This document shows, one piece after another, positions 34,093 to 44,556 of a DNA stretch of 51,264 nt. Position 1 is the first letter of the stretch. Every line of letters begins with the position of its first letter. The notes beneath the pieces were generated by a model. The model was not told the origin of the DNA. It saw only the letters and a program-made list of their open reading frames with translations, and did not search any database. The stretch comes from an uncultured Clostridia bacterium (GTDB lineage: Bacteria > Bacillota > Clostridia > Oscillospirales > Acutalibacteraceae). The stretch spans positions 1 to 51,264 of the forward strand of contig CANQAJ010000004.1 of the NCBI GenBank assembly GCA_947589365.1, read 5' to 3'. Both the position numbers and the translations under genes were made by a program.

Positions 34093-34740
34093 TCACGATA
34101 TTGTCTGTTCATGCATAAGCAGACCGTCCGGAGTTTCCCCTACAATTACGGTTTCTCCTACAAGTACGGTAGTTTCTACTCTTTCCGTACATGATGTCAT
34201 AGGCATTATTATATTTATTTCCGCAGATATTTTTACCGACAGCTTATGTACCGTCTGATTTATGCCTCCGCTCTCAAATTCCTCTTCAAAATCGCTGTTT
34301 ACCGTTCCCGACATGGAAATATATACGGGTATTGCCGGTCCGACACCGTTAAAAAGCTCTCCGCCGAGGATCGTACCTATCGGCACATCAATTCTTTTGC
34401 TTTGGATATTTGAAAGTGCCTCCTGGGTTCGTGTTGTAATAAGATTTTTCAGCCTGTTGGTAACAACAGTATTTGTACTTATTGAAGCAATAGTCCCGTC
34501 AGATGAGGCTGTCACGGTTTCAAGCTCTTCCCCGCTTATATTCATTTCGTCAAGAATATCGGTAACGGTTTCATTGATTGTAAGAGTCGCAAAGCTTTGT
34601 GCCTGTATTGATGCCACGGAACGTATAACAGGCTTAAGGCGTATTTCAAGAAAAATTACGGTTATTATCAGAACGATAAGCATAATGAATATTACCTTAG
34701 CCGCCTTGCTTTGCTTTCTTCCTCTATGCCTTATGAACAA
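34093..34740 (-). CDS. yunB: Sporulation protein YunB
   Basis: 215 residues. One N-terminal helix (about 15-35), then RLKPVIRSVASIQAQSFAT and VPIGTILGGELFNGVGP, both characteristic of YunB, a SigE-dependent sporulation protein of unknown exact role. TTG start at 34740 follows GGGGTGAT, which lies inside the hairpin at 34740-34780. Confidence 0.88.
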   Translation of the reverse strand: MFIRHRGRKQSKAAKVIFIMLIVLIITVIFLEIRLKPVIRSVASIQAQSFATLTINETVTDILDEMNISGEELETVTASSDGTIASISTNTVVTNRLKNLITTRTQEALSNIQSKRIDVPIGTILGGELFNGVGPAIPVYISMSGTVNSDFEEEFESGGINQTVHKLSVKISAEINIIMPMTSCTERVETTVLVGETVIVGETPDGLLMHEQTIS

Positions 34741-34780
34741 AAAATCACCCCTGTATCATAATATACAGAGATGATTTTTT
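34740..34780 (-). terminator. Terminator between mntP and yunB
   Basis: On the minus strand AAAATCA..CTGTAT pairs with ATACAG..TGATTTT and is followed by T. The 3' arm contains the yunB ribosome site, so the structure may also control yunB translation. Confidence 0.6.
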
Positions 34781-34782
34781 TG

Positions 34783-35346
34783 CTAACCTGTTATCAGGGA
34801 TTTTATTCCGATTGCTATAAGAACTATTCCTCCGATTATCTGAGTAACCCTCGGGTTGAGAGTGCTTATTCGTCTTCCGAGCTGATATCCGATAAAGCAA
34901 AGTATGAATGTTACAGCACCGATTATTGAAACAGACGTAATAAGTGAAGCAAAAGTTTCCGCTCCGACAGCAGCCGGAAGTACAATTCCAACCGTAAGGG
35001 CGTCAATACTTGTTGCAAGAGCCATAATTATAAGCGAACGCAGATCAAAGGCATCCGTTTTTTTATCCATAATATTTCCGAAGCTGTCGATAATCATTTT
35101 TACCCCGAGGAATAACAATATACCAAAGGCTATGATATGGTCAAAGCCCTCAATCGCCTTGCTTCCGACCTTTCCAACGCTCCAGCCGAGTATCGGCATA
35201 ATCATCTGAAAGATACCGAATGCCGCTGCCGTAATAAAGGCACACCTCAGCCGTTTTGTTCTGTCCGAGGAGCCGCATACAAACGACACGGCAAAAGCAT
35301 CCATCGCAAGAGCCGCACCGATTATCGCCGCCGATACCGCCGACAT
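34783..35346 (-). CDS. mntP: Manganese efflux pump MntP
   Basis: 187 residues with six membrane helices. The duplicated MntP motifs AMDAFAVS (N-terminal half) and ATSIDALTVG (C-terminal half) are present with their acidic residues. Exports Mn2+. No room for a yybP-type Mn riboswitch was found in the short leader. Confidence 0.95.
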   Translation of the reverse strand: MSAVSAAIIGAALAMDAFAVSFVCGSSDRTKRLRCAFITAAAFGIFQMIMPILGWSVGKVGSKAIEGFDHIIAFGILLFLGVKMIIDSFGNIMDKKTDAFDLRSLIIMALATSIDALTVGIVLPAAVGAETFASLITSVSIIGAVTFILCFIGYQLGRRISTLNPRVTQIIGGIVLIAIGIKSLITG

Positions 35347-35429
35347 AACATCACCCCACAGTTTCTACTGTTATATATTATGCGGGAATGATGTAATGTA
35401 TGAACATATAGCAGCAGTCTGTCCGTCAA

Positions 35430-38400
35430 TTACTCTATAGGTATTTCACAGCCGCAATGAAGAGAATATATATAACATTCCTTGACTGGTTTATCAAAAA
35501 TCTGATTTGCCGCCTCCTTATAAAGCCTCAGCTGTACACCGTACATTTCCTTCAATCTTTCGGTATCTTTGACTCTGTCGGTTTTATAATCTACTATGAC
35601 AATACCGTCATCCTCCTCAATTATGCAGTCAATGGAACCCTGAAGTATGGACTTGCTGTCACCGAATTCTTCATCCGAAAAGGATTCCCCGTCTATCAAA
35701 GCCAATCTTGCCGGAATACTTACCGTAAAACGATATTCCCTATAAAGCTTTTCTGCACCTGCCATTCTTTCAAAAAGTCTGCTCTTTGAAAATTTTATTA
35801 TATTTTCGTCAATTATAAGACCTGCCTGCTCGGCGGACATCAATTTCTGTTCCGTAACCGATTTTTTCTCCTTTTCAAAAGCACCTGTTTTACAAATTTC
35901 CTTATAAAGATTATTTATATTCGCATATTGCAGGAAGGCATGAGTTGCAGTTCCCCTTTCGGCAGGTGATACCGAACCGGATTTTGCAAAGGTCGGACTT
36001 GAAACAGCAGCATAATATGTCTGCGATCCGCTGTGTGCAAGCATGGAAGCGGATACCTTTGACGGGATTTTTGTGCTGATATCATTTCTTTTTTCGGAAA
36101 AACGCTCACGCAGGAATTTTTCGAGCCTGTCATCAGTTCCGGTTAATGCCGATGTTCTGATTCTTTCGGCTCTCCTTTCAACCTTATCCGCATGAACAAA
36201 TTTCCAGCGGGCATTGCATCTGAGCGAGGGGAGATAAATGTCATTCTCCGCACCTGAGCAGGCATCATCTCTGAGCTGTGTCATTTCTCCGTTCAGCAAT
36301 GCACACATAACGACCCAATCGGATAATGTATGCTGTTCCATTACGACGCTCGGAAAAATGTGTCCTGTTTTTTCATTATATTTAATTTTACCCGCAAGAC
36401 TGCCTATATATTTATAATAGCCTTCCGAACCGACTTCATCAGTATTTTCCTTTGTCGTTACTGTTGAAAGCATTATAAGTCTTTCCTTGGGTCGTGTGAG
36501 AGCAACATAGAGAAGTCTTAACAATTCGCTTTTTTCCTCTGCTCCTTTTGCCGTATGTATTGCCTTGAATTGCAGTGTGTTGAACTGCAAAAGCTTTTCT
36601 GTATCTATAGTTCTCAGACCTATTCCAAGCTCACTATGATATTTTACCTTTGATGCATCTACCTTTTCCTTTGTATTCATTCCGGCAACTATACATATGG
36701 GAAATTCAAGTCCTTTTGAATGGTGTATTGTCATTATTCTTACGGCATTGACAGGTGTGCTGTCCGAAACCCTTATACCGTTATTTGTCTCTTCAAGATA
36801 TCTTACATGACGCACAAAACCGGTCAATCCGCCCGATACACTGTTTTCATATTCCAAAACAAAATTCATAAATCTTCTGAGGTTCTGAACACGAAATTCG
36901 CCGTTTGGCATGGCATTCATCACTGAAATAAAGCCCGTACTCTCAAAAAACTCCTGTAATAACCTGTCAGTTGTAACCGTTACGGACAATTCCCTGAACT
37001 TCCTCATTGTTTCAAGAAAATTCCTGCATTTTTCCCTGAGTTCATTCCCGATTCCGGCATAAGTACAGTCTTTGTCAGCATCGCCCGCAATATTGTCCGA
37101 ATGGTTCTCTTCATCCGATTTAGTATCATCATAAGAAAGTATCCGGAGCTTTTTGTAATAATTTTTTCCGTATACTCCTTTTATCTGCGAAAGCTCATCA
37201 GGTGTAAAGCCAAATACCGGACACATGAGTGCGGCAATCATATCAATATCGGAAAGAGGATTATTAAGCACCTTAAGATATGAAAGAGCCGCCTTTACCT
37301 CATATCTTTCGAGAAGATCAAAATCCGCATCGGTATATACAGGTATTCCGCATTTTTCAAATTCCGACGAGTATATATGAGCTGTATTTCTGACGCTTCT
37401 CATCAAAATGCAAAAATCACTGAATACAGCCTTTCTTTCCTTTTTTTCCTTTGCATCATAAACAGTATCACCCCTGTCTATAATATCTTTTATAAGTCCT
37501 GCACAATATATAGCCTCCGTTTTGGTCTTATTTTCCTCCTCAGCATTTATTCCGTCATCATCAGAATTTTTATCACTGTTCCGGCTGTCACTTTCCTCCG
37601 ATATAATTTTTTCCCTATGCTCAACAATATGCAGTTCCACATCGGGTTGGCTTTTTTCGGGATAATATGCTCCCGCAGTCAGTCGGTGGTTTTCATCATA
37701 TTCTATTTCTCCGGATTTCTCCGACATAAGAAGTCCGAAAATAAAATTAACACTGTCAATAATGCCCTCTCTGCTGCGGAAATTTTTATCAAGAACAATG
37801 AGTGCGGGAAAATCGACATTTTCATTATTATAAACACTGCTCTGTCTGCATCTGTTTTTGAATAATATCGGCTTTGCCTCCCTAAATCGGAAGATACTCT
37901 GCTTGACATCTCCGACAACGAAAAGGTTTTCCTCATCCCTTGATATTGCCCTGAAAATATTTTCCTGAATATCATTGGTATCCTGATATTCATCAATCAT
38001 TATCTCTTCATATTTTTGCCTTATTTCATCCGCAAAATCCGTTGTGATATATTCGTCCGTTTTCTCGTCATATATGTATAGAAGTCTGAGAACAAGACTT
38101 TCAAGGTCATGGAAATCAAGTATCTTTCTTTCCTTTTTTGCCTCAAAATATTTACGATCAAATTTTTGCAGAAGTCCTCCAAGGCATTTCATTACAGGAT
38201 AAAGCTTAGTATTGTTTTCCCTGAAAATCTCCTCTGTGAAGCAGGCATACGGTTTGAGTTCCTCCTCAGTATATTTCCCGAATAAGTTAAGCTCCGAAGC
38301 GGCAGCTTTGAGGTCTTCATCCTTGGAGCTGCCTGTTCGTATGGTGGTCTTAGAGAAATTCATCACTATCCCGGATAAAGCGGAATAATCATTTTCTTTT

Positions 38401-39269
38401 GAGGAATACAGTCTTTCTATACTGTCAAGAAAAGCTCCGCAGCTATCGAACACATCCAACGTATTTGTGTAGGACTTTTTTCCGCTGTTTCTGTTTTTAT
38501 CAACGGCTTCATAATATTTCATAGCATTATCATAGATATCACGCAGCTTTGTTATTTTTGCTTCAAGACTGTGAAAAAGGTAATCAGCTGCCTTATTTTC
38601 GGATAGCTTCATCCCGGGGTTATACTGTTCTATACACATTTTCAGCCATTGATCCGGAAAAGCATGGGCGGTATATTTGTTATATGCCTCAAGAAGCTCA
38701 CTTTCAAGATCATTATCGAGTTTTGCATCCGTCATGAGCATACTCATAATATTAAAGCTTTCATATCTTTCAAGCTCTTCCTTGTAATTTTCACTGCTCT
38801 CCTCGGGCGGAGTATAATATTCCTCAATAATATCGGACATTATTCTTCTGCTTAATTCATACAGCTCTGCCGAAGTACCCACACGGAAATCCCTGCTTAC
38901 TCCGAGCCTGAAAAAATTCTCTCTGACAATCTTGCTGCAAAAGCTGTCTATTGTACATATATCCGCACACGAAAGCAAAAGCTGTTGTTTGCGATAAAAA
39001 TCATTTGCCGGATTTTCCTGTATAAGTTCGTCTATTGCCTGAGAAATTCTCATTTTCATTTCTGCTGCTGCTGTGTTTGTAAATGTAAGAATAAGCAGTC
39101 TGTCCGCCGATACGGGATTTTCACCCGTCAGAAGTTTTATCACTCTTTGAACAAGTACCCTTGTCTTTCCCGAGCCTGCCGCTGCCGAAACAATAATACC
39201 TCCCCCTTGTGCATTGATGGCATTTTTCTGTGCCTGTGTCGGTTCAAAGGTTGTTTTATTCTTACTCAT
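35430..39269 (-). CDS. addA: ATP-dependent helicase/nuclease subunit A
   Basis: 1279 residues. UvrD-type helicase with Walker A SAAAGSGKTRVL, DEYQDTN and the motif VTRP-like ALTRPKERLIM; C-terminal RecB-type nuclease with GSIDCIIEEDD and VDYKTDRV. Processes double-strand breaks with AddB. Start overlaps the addB stop by 8 nt. Confidence 0.97.
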   Translation of the reverse strand: MSKNKTTFEPTQAQKNAINAQGGGIIVSAAAGSGKTRVLVQRVIKLLTGENPVSADRLLILTFTNTAAAEMKMRISQAIDELIQENPANDFYRKQQLLLSCADICTIDSFCSKIVRENFFRLGVSRDFRVGTSAELYELSRRIMSDIIEEYYTPPEESSENYKEELERYESFNIMSMLMTDAKLDNDLESELLEAYNKYTAHAFPDQWLKMCIEQYNPGMKLSENKAADYLFHSLEAKITKLRDIYDNAMKYYEAVDKNRNSGKKSYTNTLDVFDSCGAFLDSIERLYSSKENDYSALSGIVMNFSKTTIRTGSSKDEDLKAAASELNLFGKYTEEELKPYACFTEEIFRENNTKLYPVMKCLGGLLQKFDRKYFEAKKERKILDFHDLESLVLRLLYIYDEKTDEYITTDFADEIRQKYEEIMIDEYQDTNDIQENIFRAISRDEENLFVVGDVKQSIFRFREAKPILFKNRCRQSSVYNNENVDFPALIVLDKNFRSREGIIDSVNFIFGLLMSEKSGEIEYDENHRLTAGAYYPEKSQPDVELHIVEHREKIISEESDSRNSDKNSDDDGINAEEENKTKTEAIYCAGLIKDIIDRGDTVYDAKEKKERKAVFSDFCILMRSVRNTAHIYSSEFEKCGIPVYTDADFDLLERYEVKAALSYLKVLNNPLSDIDMIAALMCPVFGFTPDELSQIKGVYGKNYYKKLRILSYDDTKSDEENHSDNIAGDADKDCTYAGIGNELREKCRNFLETMRKFRELSVTVTTDRLLQEFFESTGFISVMNAMPNGEFRVQNLRRFMNFVLEYENSVSGGLTGFVRHVRYLEETNNGIRVSDSTPVNAVRIMTIHHSKGLEFPICIVAGMNTKEKVDASKVKYHSELGIGLRTIDTEKLLQFNTLQFKAIHTAKGAEEKSELLRLLYVALTRPKERLIMLSTVTTKENTDEVGSEGYYKYIGSLAGKIKYNEKTGHIFPSVVMEQHTLSDWVVMCALLNGEMTQLRDDACSGAENDIYLPSLRCNARWKFVHADKVERRAERIRTSALTGTDDRLEKFLRERFSEKRNDISTKIPSKVSASMLAHSGSQTYYAAVSSPTFAKSGSVSPAERGTATHAFLQYANINNLYKEICKTGAFEKEKKSVTEQKLMSAEQAGLIIDENIIKFSKSRLFERMAGAEKLYREYRFTVSIPARLALIDGESFSDEEFGDSKSILQGSIDCIIEEDDGIVIVDYKTDRVKDTERLKEMYGVQLRLYKEAANQIFDKPVKECYIYSLHCGCEIPIE

Positions 39270-42200
39270 TTGTTTTTCCCCCCATTTCCTCCATATCCCG
39301 CTTTATCTTTTCAAGTGATTGCTTCTTGTTGTATCTTGGCAGCCTGACTGTTGCATTACCTTTTTCAAAACGGCATACAGACGAATACTCACAATACTTA
39401 CAAGCTCCTTGAGTCGGCATGGCGGCAATCTCTCCGGAATAAATTTCTGTGGCCGCTTTCTTGATACATATATCCGTAAATTCAAGAATCATTCCGAACT
39501 CTTTTTCCGATACAACACTGCTATTGGCTGAAAGCTTATAGGGCGGTGTTTTAGTTTTCTGTGCCGGTATAAATTCTCCGCCTATTCCCTCCTCCATATT
39601 TTCAAGAACCGTACAATCATCCGTAAGTAAGCCCGACATCCTGAAGTTATTATTCTGCTCCCTGATACTGCGTTCCGTCTCTTTTGTATTACTCGTATCC
39701 GCCGGTCCCGAAACCGAGGTTGACGGAACATAAAGCACTCCTGCCGGCAAAAGAATTTCGCCGTCCGCATACTTTTCCGAACCGTTCTTTATAATCGCCG
39801 AAAGATAAAGGAGCATCTGAATTTTAATTTTATTTGCAATATTTTTAAATTCAAATTTGTTGTTTCCGGTCTTATAGTCTATTATTCTTACATATTTTTT
39901 CCCGTTAATCCCGGCTGTATCAACCCTGTCAACAAATCCGCTGACGAGGATTCTGTCGCCGTTCGGAAGCTCAAGCTCATATGGAGGAATTGAATTTTCT
40001 CCGTCCTTACTTTCACCTATCCTCAGCTCATAATCCACGGGACGGAATTTATCCTTTTTGAATTGCTCACACATTCTCATAAGTACCCTTAGAGCATTTT
40101 TCTTTATCTTTAAGCATATAGCATTGAATCTTTCGCTTCTTTCCGCTCCATCTCCTAATTTTACGATATATTCATCAAGTGCGGATTTAATCTGAAGTCT
40201 GAGCTGACCCTCATCCATTTCCATAAGCCTGTCGATACCGGTATTTTTGAACAGATATTCAAAAATAAAATGCATTGACGTTCCGTACAGGGCATTATCC
40301 ATTGACGCTTTTTTCAACGGCTTTGCTTCAAGACCGTATTTACAGAAATAAGAAAATCTGCAATCGGCAAATGCATCTATTTTGGTACTTGAGAGATTGA
40401 GGGGAACACCGTACAGCTTTCTTATTCCGGCATGATTATTAAGCCTGAATGCTTCCCCTTTTGCCGCACGTTCTATCGCGGCTACTTTATCACAATACTC
40501 CGGAACCGATCTGAAATACTTTTTCAATGTATTTGCTCTGATACCGTCAGTATTCCACAATTCGGCACATATATCAAATGACTGCCTTTCCGTGAGAAAA
40601 AGCTGCTTATCGGACGGGGCGTTTTCCGTAATTTCAGATTTACGGTAGACCGTACAGTCGTCAATTACGGATTCTATTTCACGCTTTATCACCGACGGTT
40701 CACACGCCTTTCCGGAAAGATCCTGCATATACCAGCTTATATATAATCTTTCCGATGGTGCCGAAAGTGTGACATACACGTTCATTTTTTCCTTGAGCGA
40801 GGCACCGTATATTGAGTCATACAGCGGCAGTCTTATATCGTCAGGCTGTTCGTCACGCAAAAAACGCCTTTCACTGTCGGTGAATATTCCCACCGCACCC
40901 GCCTGTGCAGGAAAAACGGACTCGACTGCACCTATTGCAAATACCACCTTTGGCGACTCACTTCTTATATTTCCGGCGGTACCTATTGTAACACTGTTTA
41001 TCGTCTGCGGAATATCCGATATCGGATTTTTTCTTATATATATTGCAAGAAGCTCGGCATATTTTATGCTGTCTGTCCTTTTATTTTTAAGAACATCATA
41101 CATATTTCCGAGTATCCTCATGGCAATATCCCATATTCCCGCTTCATGCCCGACATTTACATCAAGTCCGTTTCTGCTGAGCTTATATATAAATTTTCTG
41201 AAATTTTCTCTGCATTCAAGCTTTCCGAGCAGTTCATAGAGCCGCACTGTTATTTCCGCACCGTCCTTAGCCCTTTTTACGCCCTCCTCAAACTCAATCA
41301 GCGGCTGAATAATTTTTTTGCGGATATCCTCAATATGTGCTATCCTGTCATCGACAGATTTACTTTCAATATTGTCCGCACGGCTTCCGTCCGGGGACAT
41401 TGTAAATTCTTCCCTCCATCTTTTTCCTCTTATATCCCAGACATAACAATAATTTTCGAGCAGGTATATATCATAATCCCCCAATGGTGTAAGACCTGTT
41501 TTTGCAAGACGCAGAACAGCTTCGGTATCAAAGTTCGAGTGTATAACCTCAAACACCGATAATATCAGCCTTATAAGCGGTTTTATTTCAAGAGGTTCCG
41601 GGTTTGAGAGAAAATACGGTATATCATATTTCGGAAATTCAGCAGATATGATACCCTTGAAGCTGTCAAGATTTCTGCCGATTACCTCTATGTCACTGTA
41701 TCTGTATCCCTCATCATGTACAAGTGTAAATATTTTTTCCGCTATATACCGAACCTCATCATAAATATCCGCCGCTTCATACATCCGCACACTGCCGTCA
41801 TTTTTTATCTTATCGGTATTTTCAGCTGTATGTCTGTATGCGGAAAATATTCTCTTTTCCACCGCTCTCAGTACATCCGTTTTATACCTTATCCCCTCTC
41901 CGGAACAAATTTCTATCCCGCATTTCCGACCGCTCCTCTCAACGGAACGGAGAAGTGTTCTGTACGTTTCATTCGGTTCCGCAAATATTGAATTTTTATC
42001 ATGAATATTATCCCTGTCACAGCAGACAGATATAAACACATCTTCCGCCTGAGAAAAAATCCGCTCGATTATCTTTATTTCCTGTGCGGAAAAGCCATAA
42101 AACGAATCAATAAAGACAGACATATTTTCAAAATAATTATGTTCTCCAAGAATAGCATAAAGCTTTATCAGGTCGTCATCCGGATCGGCATAGCTGTTTT

Positions 42201-42717
42201 CAAGCAGTGCATTATATGCAGCGTATATTCTTGCACTGTCACGCAGCTTTGCGGCAAGTATTCTATTCTCTGTCCTTCCTGCCGTTTCAAATAATTTTTC
42301 GGGTGTTATAAGACACATTTTATATTCGTTTACCGCTGTCAGCATGGGCTCTATAAGATCCATGCTCTTCTTAAGGCTTCTTGATGTGGAACCGTAAAGT
42401 TCAAGTTCTCCCCCCTCTGCCGGTGCATTTTCAATTGCAATGTTCATAAGAACAGCCTTTATTCCGTCATCTATCCTTTTCTCGGTTATGCCCTTATATT
42501 TATCAAAAATGTTATCACATAATCTCCTGAAGCTGAGTACCTCAACGTTTCTTGCCCTTTTTGCCCCCATTGTTTCGAGTATACGTTTTTCATTCTGAAA
42601 TGAGCTTTGTTCGGGAACAATCAGGACAACACGTTTGTCGATTCCTGTTTCCCCGATATACTTGTGTATCATTTCCGTTTTTCCGCTCCCGCTTCTGCCC
42701 AATATAAATTTTATCAT
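39262..42717 (-). CDS. addB: ATP-dependent helicase/nuclease subunit B
   Basis: 1151 residues from ATG 42717 (GGGAGGT upstream). Walker A GRSGSGKTEM at the N-terminus, C-terminal nuclease motif IIDYKTG, and Fe-S cluster Cys in DCRFSYFCKYG (one) and CKYCEYSSVC (three), as in Firmicute AddB. Confidence 0.96.
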   Translation of the reverse strand: MIKFILGRSGSGKTEMIHKYIGETGIDKRVVLIVPEQSSFQNEKRILETMGAKRARNVEVLSFRRLCDNIFDKYKGITEKRIDDGIKAVLMNIAIENAPAEGGELELYGSTSRSLKKSMDLIEPMLTAVNEYKMCLITPEKLFETAGRTENRILAAKLRDSARIYAAYNALLENSYADPDDDLIKLYAILGEHNYFENMSVFIDSFYGFSAQEIKIIERIFSQAEDVFISVCCDRDNIHDKNSIFAEPNETYRTLLRSVERSGRKCGIEICSGEGIRYKTDVLRAVEKRIFSAYRHTAENTDKIKNDGSVRMYEAADIYDEVRYIAEKIFTLVHDEGYRYSDIEVIGRNLDSFKGIISAEFPKYDIPYFLSNPEPLEIKPLIRLILSVFEVIHSNFDTEAVLRLAKTGLTPLGDYDIYLLENYCYVWDIRGKRWREEFTMSPDGSRADNIESKSVDDRIAHIEDIRKKIIQPLIEFEEGVKRAKDGAEITVRLYELLGKLECRENFRKFIYKLSRNGLDVNVGHEAGIWDIAMRILGNMYDVLKNKRTDSIKYAELLAIYIRKNPISDIPQTINSVTIGTAGNIRSESPKVVFAIGAVESVFPAQAGAVGIFTDSERRFLRDEQPDDIRLPLYDSIYGASLKEKMNVYVTLSAPSERLYISWYMQDLSGKACEPSVIKREIESVIDDCTVYRKSEITENAPSDKQLFLTERQSFDICAELWNTDGIRANTLKKYFRSVPEYCDKVAAIERAAKGEAFRLNNHAGIRKLYGVPLNLSSTKIDAFADCRFSYFCKYGLEAKPLKKASMDNALYGTSMHFIFEYLFKNTGIDRLMEMDEGQLRLQIKSALDEYIVKLGDGAERSERFNAICLKIKKNALRVLMRMCEQFKKDKFRPVDYELRIGESKDGENSIPPYELELPNGDRILVSGFVDRVDTAGINGKKYVRIIDYKTGNNKFEFKNIANKIKIQMLLYLSAIIKNGSEKYADGEILLPAGVLYVPSTSVSGPADTSNTKETERSIREQNNNFRMSGLLTDDCTVLENMEEGIGGEFIPAQKTKTPPYKLSANSSVVSEKEFGMILEFTDICIKKAATEIYSGEIAAMPTQGACKYCEYSSVCRFEKGNATVRLPRYNKKQSLEKIKRDMEEMGGKTNE

Positions 42718-42816
42718 TTTTTTACCTCCCGTATCAGGTAAATACCACAAATCCAATCACATTTTCATCACATTGGCATCCGGTAATTTCTACAAATCAA
42801 ATTAAGATAATTATAC

Positions 42817-42848
42817 AAAAAAAACTACGGACACGCAAGCATCCGTAG
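42817..42848 (-). terminator. Terminator of prfB
   Basis: Minus strand CTACGGAT/TCCGTAG stem followed by eight T. Confidence 0.85.
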
Positions 42849-42878
42849 TACAATTTATTGTACAATAAATTTTAGCTC

Positions 42879-44015
42879 TTATACATCCTCCGAGAAATCC
42901 TCGTTTAACTGATCAAGGCTTGCCGCCTTCAGATAAGCATTTATAAATCCGTCAATATTTCCGTCCATAACGGCATTGACGTTTCCTGTTTCATAACCGG
43001 TTCTGTGATCCTTTACCATTGTATAGGGCATAAATACATAGGAGCGTATCTGTGCTCCCCATGCAATCTCTTTCTGCACGCCCTTGATATCCTCTATCTT
43101 GTCAAGATGCTCCCTCTCTTTGATTTCGATAAGCTTGGATTTAAGCATTGTCATGGCAACATCCCTGTTCTGATACTGGCTTCTCTCAACCTGGCTTGCA
43201 ACAACTATACCTGTGGGGATATGCGTAAGACGTACGGCAGACGATGTCTTGTTGACCTTCTGACCGCCCGCACCGCTGGCACGGTAAACATCCATCTTTA
43301 TATCCTCCGGACGTATCTCGACCTCTATCGTATTGTCAATTTCAGGCATTACCTCAAGGGATGCAAAGGATGTATGTCTTCTTCCCGAAGAATCAAACGG
43401 AGAAACTCTGACAAGTCTGTGTACTCCGGACTCACTTTTCAGATAACCGTATGCATTTTCCCCTTCAATGAGCAGAACCGCACTTTTCAGACCTGCCTCC
43501 TCACCGTCAAGGTAATCAACCTCTTTGACCTTGAAATTATGACGCTCCGCCCATCGCATATACATCCTGTACAGCATCATAGCCCAGTCCTGAGCCTCTG
43601 TTCCGCCTGCTCCGGCATGAAATGTAAGTATTGCATTCTTAGGATCATATTCGCCTGTCAGAAGTGTCTGTAAACGCTGTGCTTCAAGGTTTGTCTTTAT
43701 CTTCTCTACCTCACTCTGTGCTTCTTCAAGCAAGGTAAGATCCTCCTCTTCATCCGCAAGCTCAATGAGAGCCATAGTATCATCATAGGATGCTGCCAAG
43801 GCGTCATATTCCGCAACTTTATTTTTCAATGCTCCTGTTTTCTGTAATATCTTCTGCGAATTTTCAACATCATCCCAAAAACCCGGCTGTGAAGCTCTTT
43901 GCTCAAGCTGTTCTATTTCCATTTTGAGCTTATCAAGCCCGAGTGCATTTGAAAGCTCAAGCATATCCGGATGCAGTGCTTCAAGCTGTAATCTCAGTTC
44001 CTCAAATTGTATCAT
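42879..44015 (-). CDS. prfB: Peptide chain release factor 2
   Basis: 378 residues. GGQ loop (GAGGQKVNK, about 250) and RF2-type SPF motif (RVSPFDSSG). The gene is read in one frame: at the position of the usual programmed +1 shift (CTT TGA C) the sequence is CTTGAT, with no in-frame stop, so the autoregulatory frameshift is absent. Confidence 0.97.
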   Translation of the reverse strand: MIQFEELRLQLEALHPDMLELSNALGLDKLKMEIEQLEQRASQPGFWDDVENSQKILQKTGALKNKVAEYDALAASYDDTMALIELADEEEDLTLLEEAQSEVEKIKTNLEAQRLQTLLTGEYDPKNAILTFHAGAGGTEAQDWAMMLYRMYMRWAERHNFKVKEVDYLDGEEAGLKSAVLLIEGENAYGYLKSESGVHRLVRVSPFDSSGRRHTSFASLEVMPEIDNTIEVEIRPEDIKMDVYRASGAGGQKVNKTSSAVRLTHIPTGIVVASQVERSQYQNRDVAMTMLKSKLIEIKEREHLDKIEDIKGVQKEIAWGAQIRSYVFMPYTMVKDHRTGYETGNVNAVMDGNIDGFINAYLKAASLDQLNEDFSEDV

Positions 44016-44105
44016 AAATTATCCACCATTCCGTACTTCATAACTATTACCTGTATATTATAAGACAAAACAATTTCTTTGTAAAGTACAAAAATTTATT
44101 TTATT

Positions 44106-44219
44106 TTAAGCTCCGCCTCCAACAAGTCGGTTCGGAAGAAAGCATCTTTCTGTTTCATAAAATCCAGCCTCTGCAAGCTGAATCATACAACTTACATAGG
44201 CTGTAATTACGTCTATATT
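44106..44219 (-). pseudogene. Short C-terminal coding remnant beside the IS-like element
   Basis: An open frame of 37 codons (DVITAYVSCMIQLAEAGFYE in part) begins just where the IS200/IS605-like end stops and reads to a stop at 44106. It resembles real protein sequence but has no complete gene around it. Could be a fragment cut off by element insertion. Confidence 0.3.
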
Positions 44220-44229
44220 TCAACTTGTG

Positions 44230-44520
44230 ACATACTCCCCACCTATAGAGGTGGTGGCTTCTCGCTCAAGTATGGTAACCCATACAGTATCAACGAGCTA
44301 ACCCCGTGTGTCCCACGGTTATTTCAGGCTGTCCGCAAAACTGACTTTGCACATTTTACATCCCGACCGGTTACGGGAAAAAGAGGATACCTGACACCCT
44401 TATCATAGAGGAATGATTGCCTCTAATCCGTTCTCCTTTCATAGACTCTGTATTACAGCTTGGTTATCGCTCTTTGTAACACAGGATATACAATACGCTC
44501 ATTCTTGTATTGTTGTTTCT
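44230..44520 (-). ncRNA. Candidate omega-RNA (OMEGA guide RNA-like) transcript
   Basis: About 290 nt from the promoter at 44527-44556 to the element's right end. It includes CAATAC/GTATTG, CCGTG/CACGG, ATGGTAACC-like and terminal CCACC/GGTGG hairpins. In TnpB/IscB elements such RNA guides the nuclease and takes its guide from the flank. No nuclease gene is nearby, so function is speculative. Confidence 0.4.
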
Positions 44521-44526
44521 GGATGA

Positions 44527-44556
44527 ATTATGACATAAATATATTGGATATGTCAA
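44527..44556 (-). promoter_or_regulatory. Promoter inside the IS-like element
   Basis: TTGACA (44551-44556), 18 nt, CATAAT (44527-44532) on the minus strand. Confidence 0.55.

Noticed and set aside
35347..35429. Mn2+ riboswitch upstream of mntP
   Set aside because: The leader is too short and shows no yybP-ykoY-like conserved elements.
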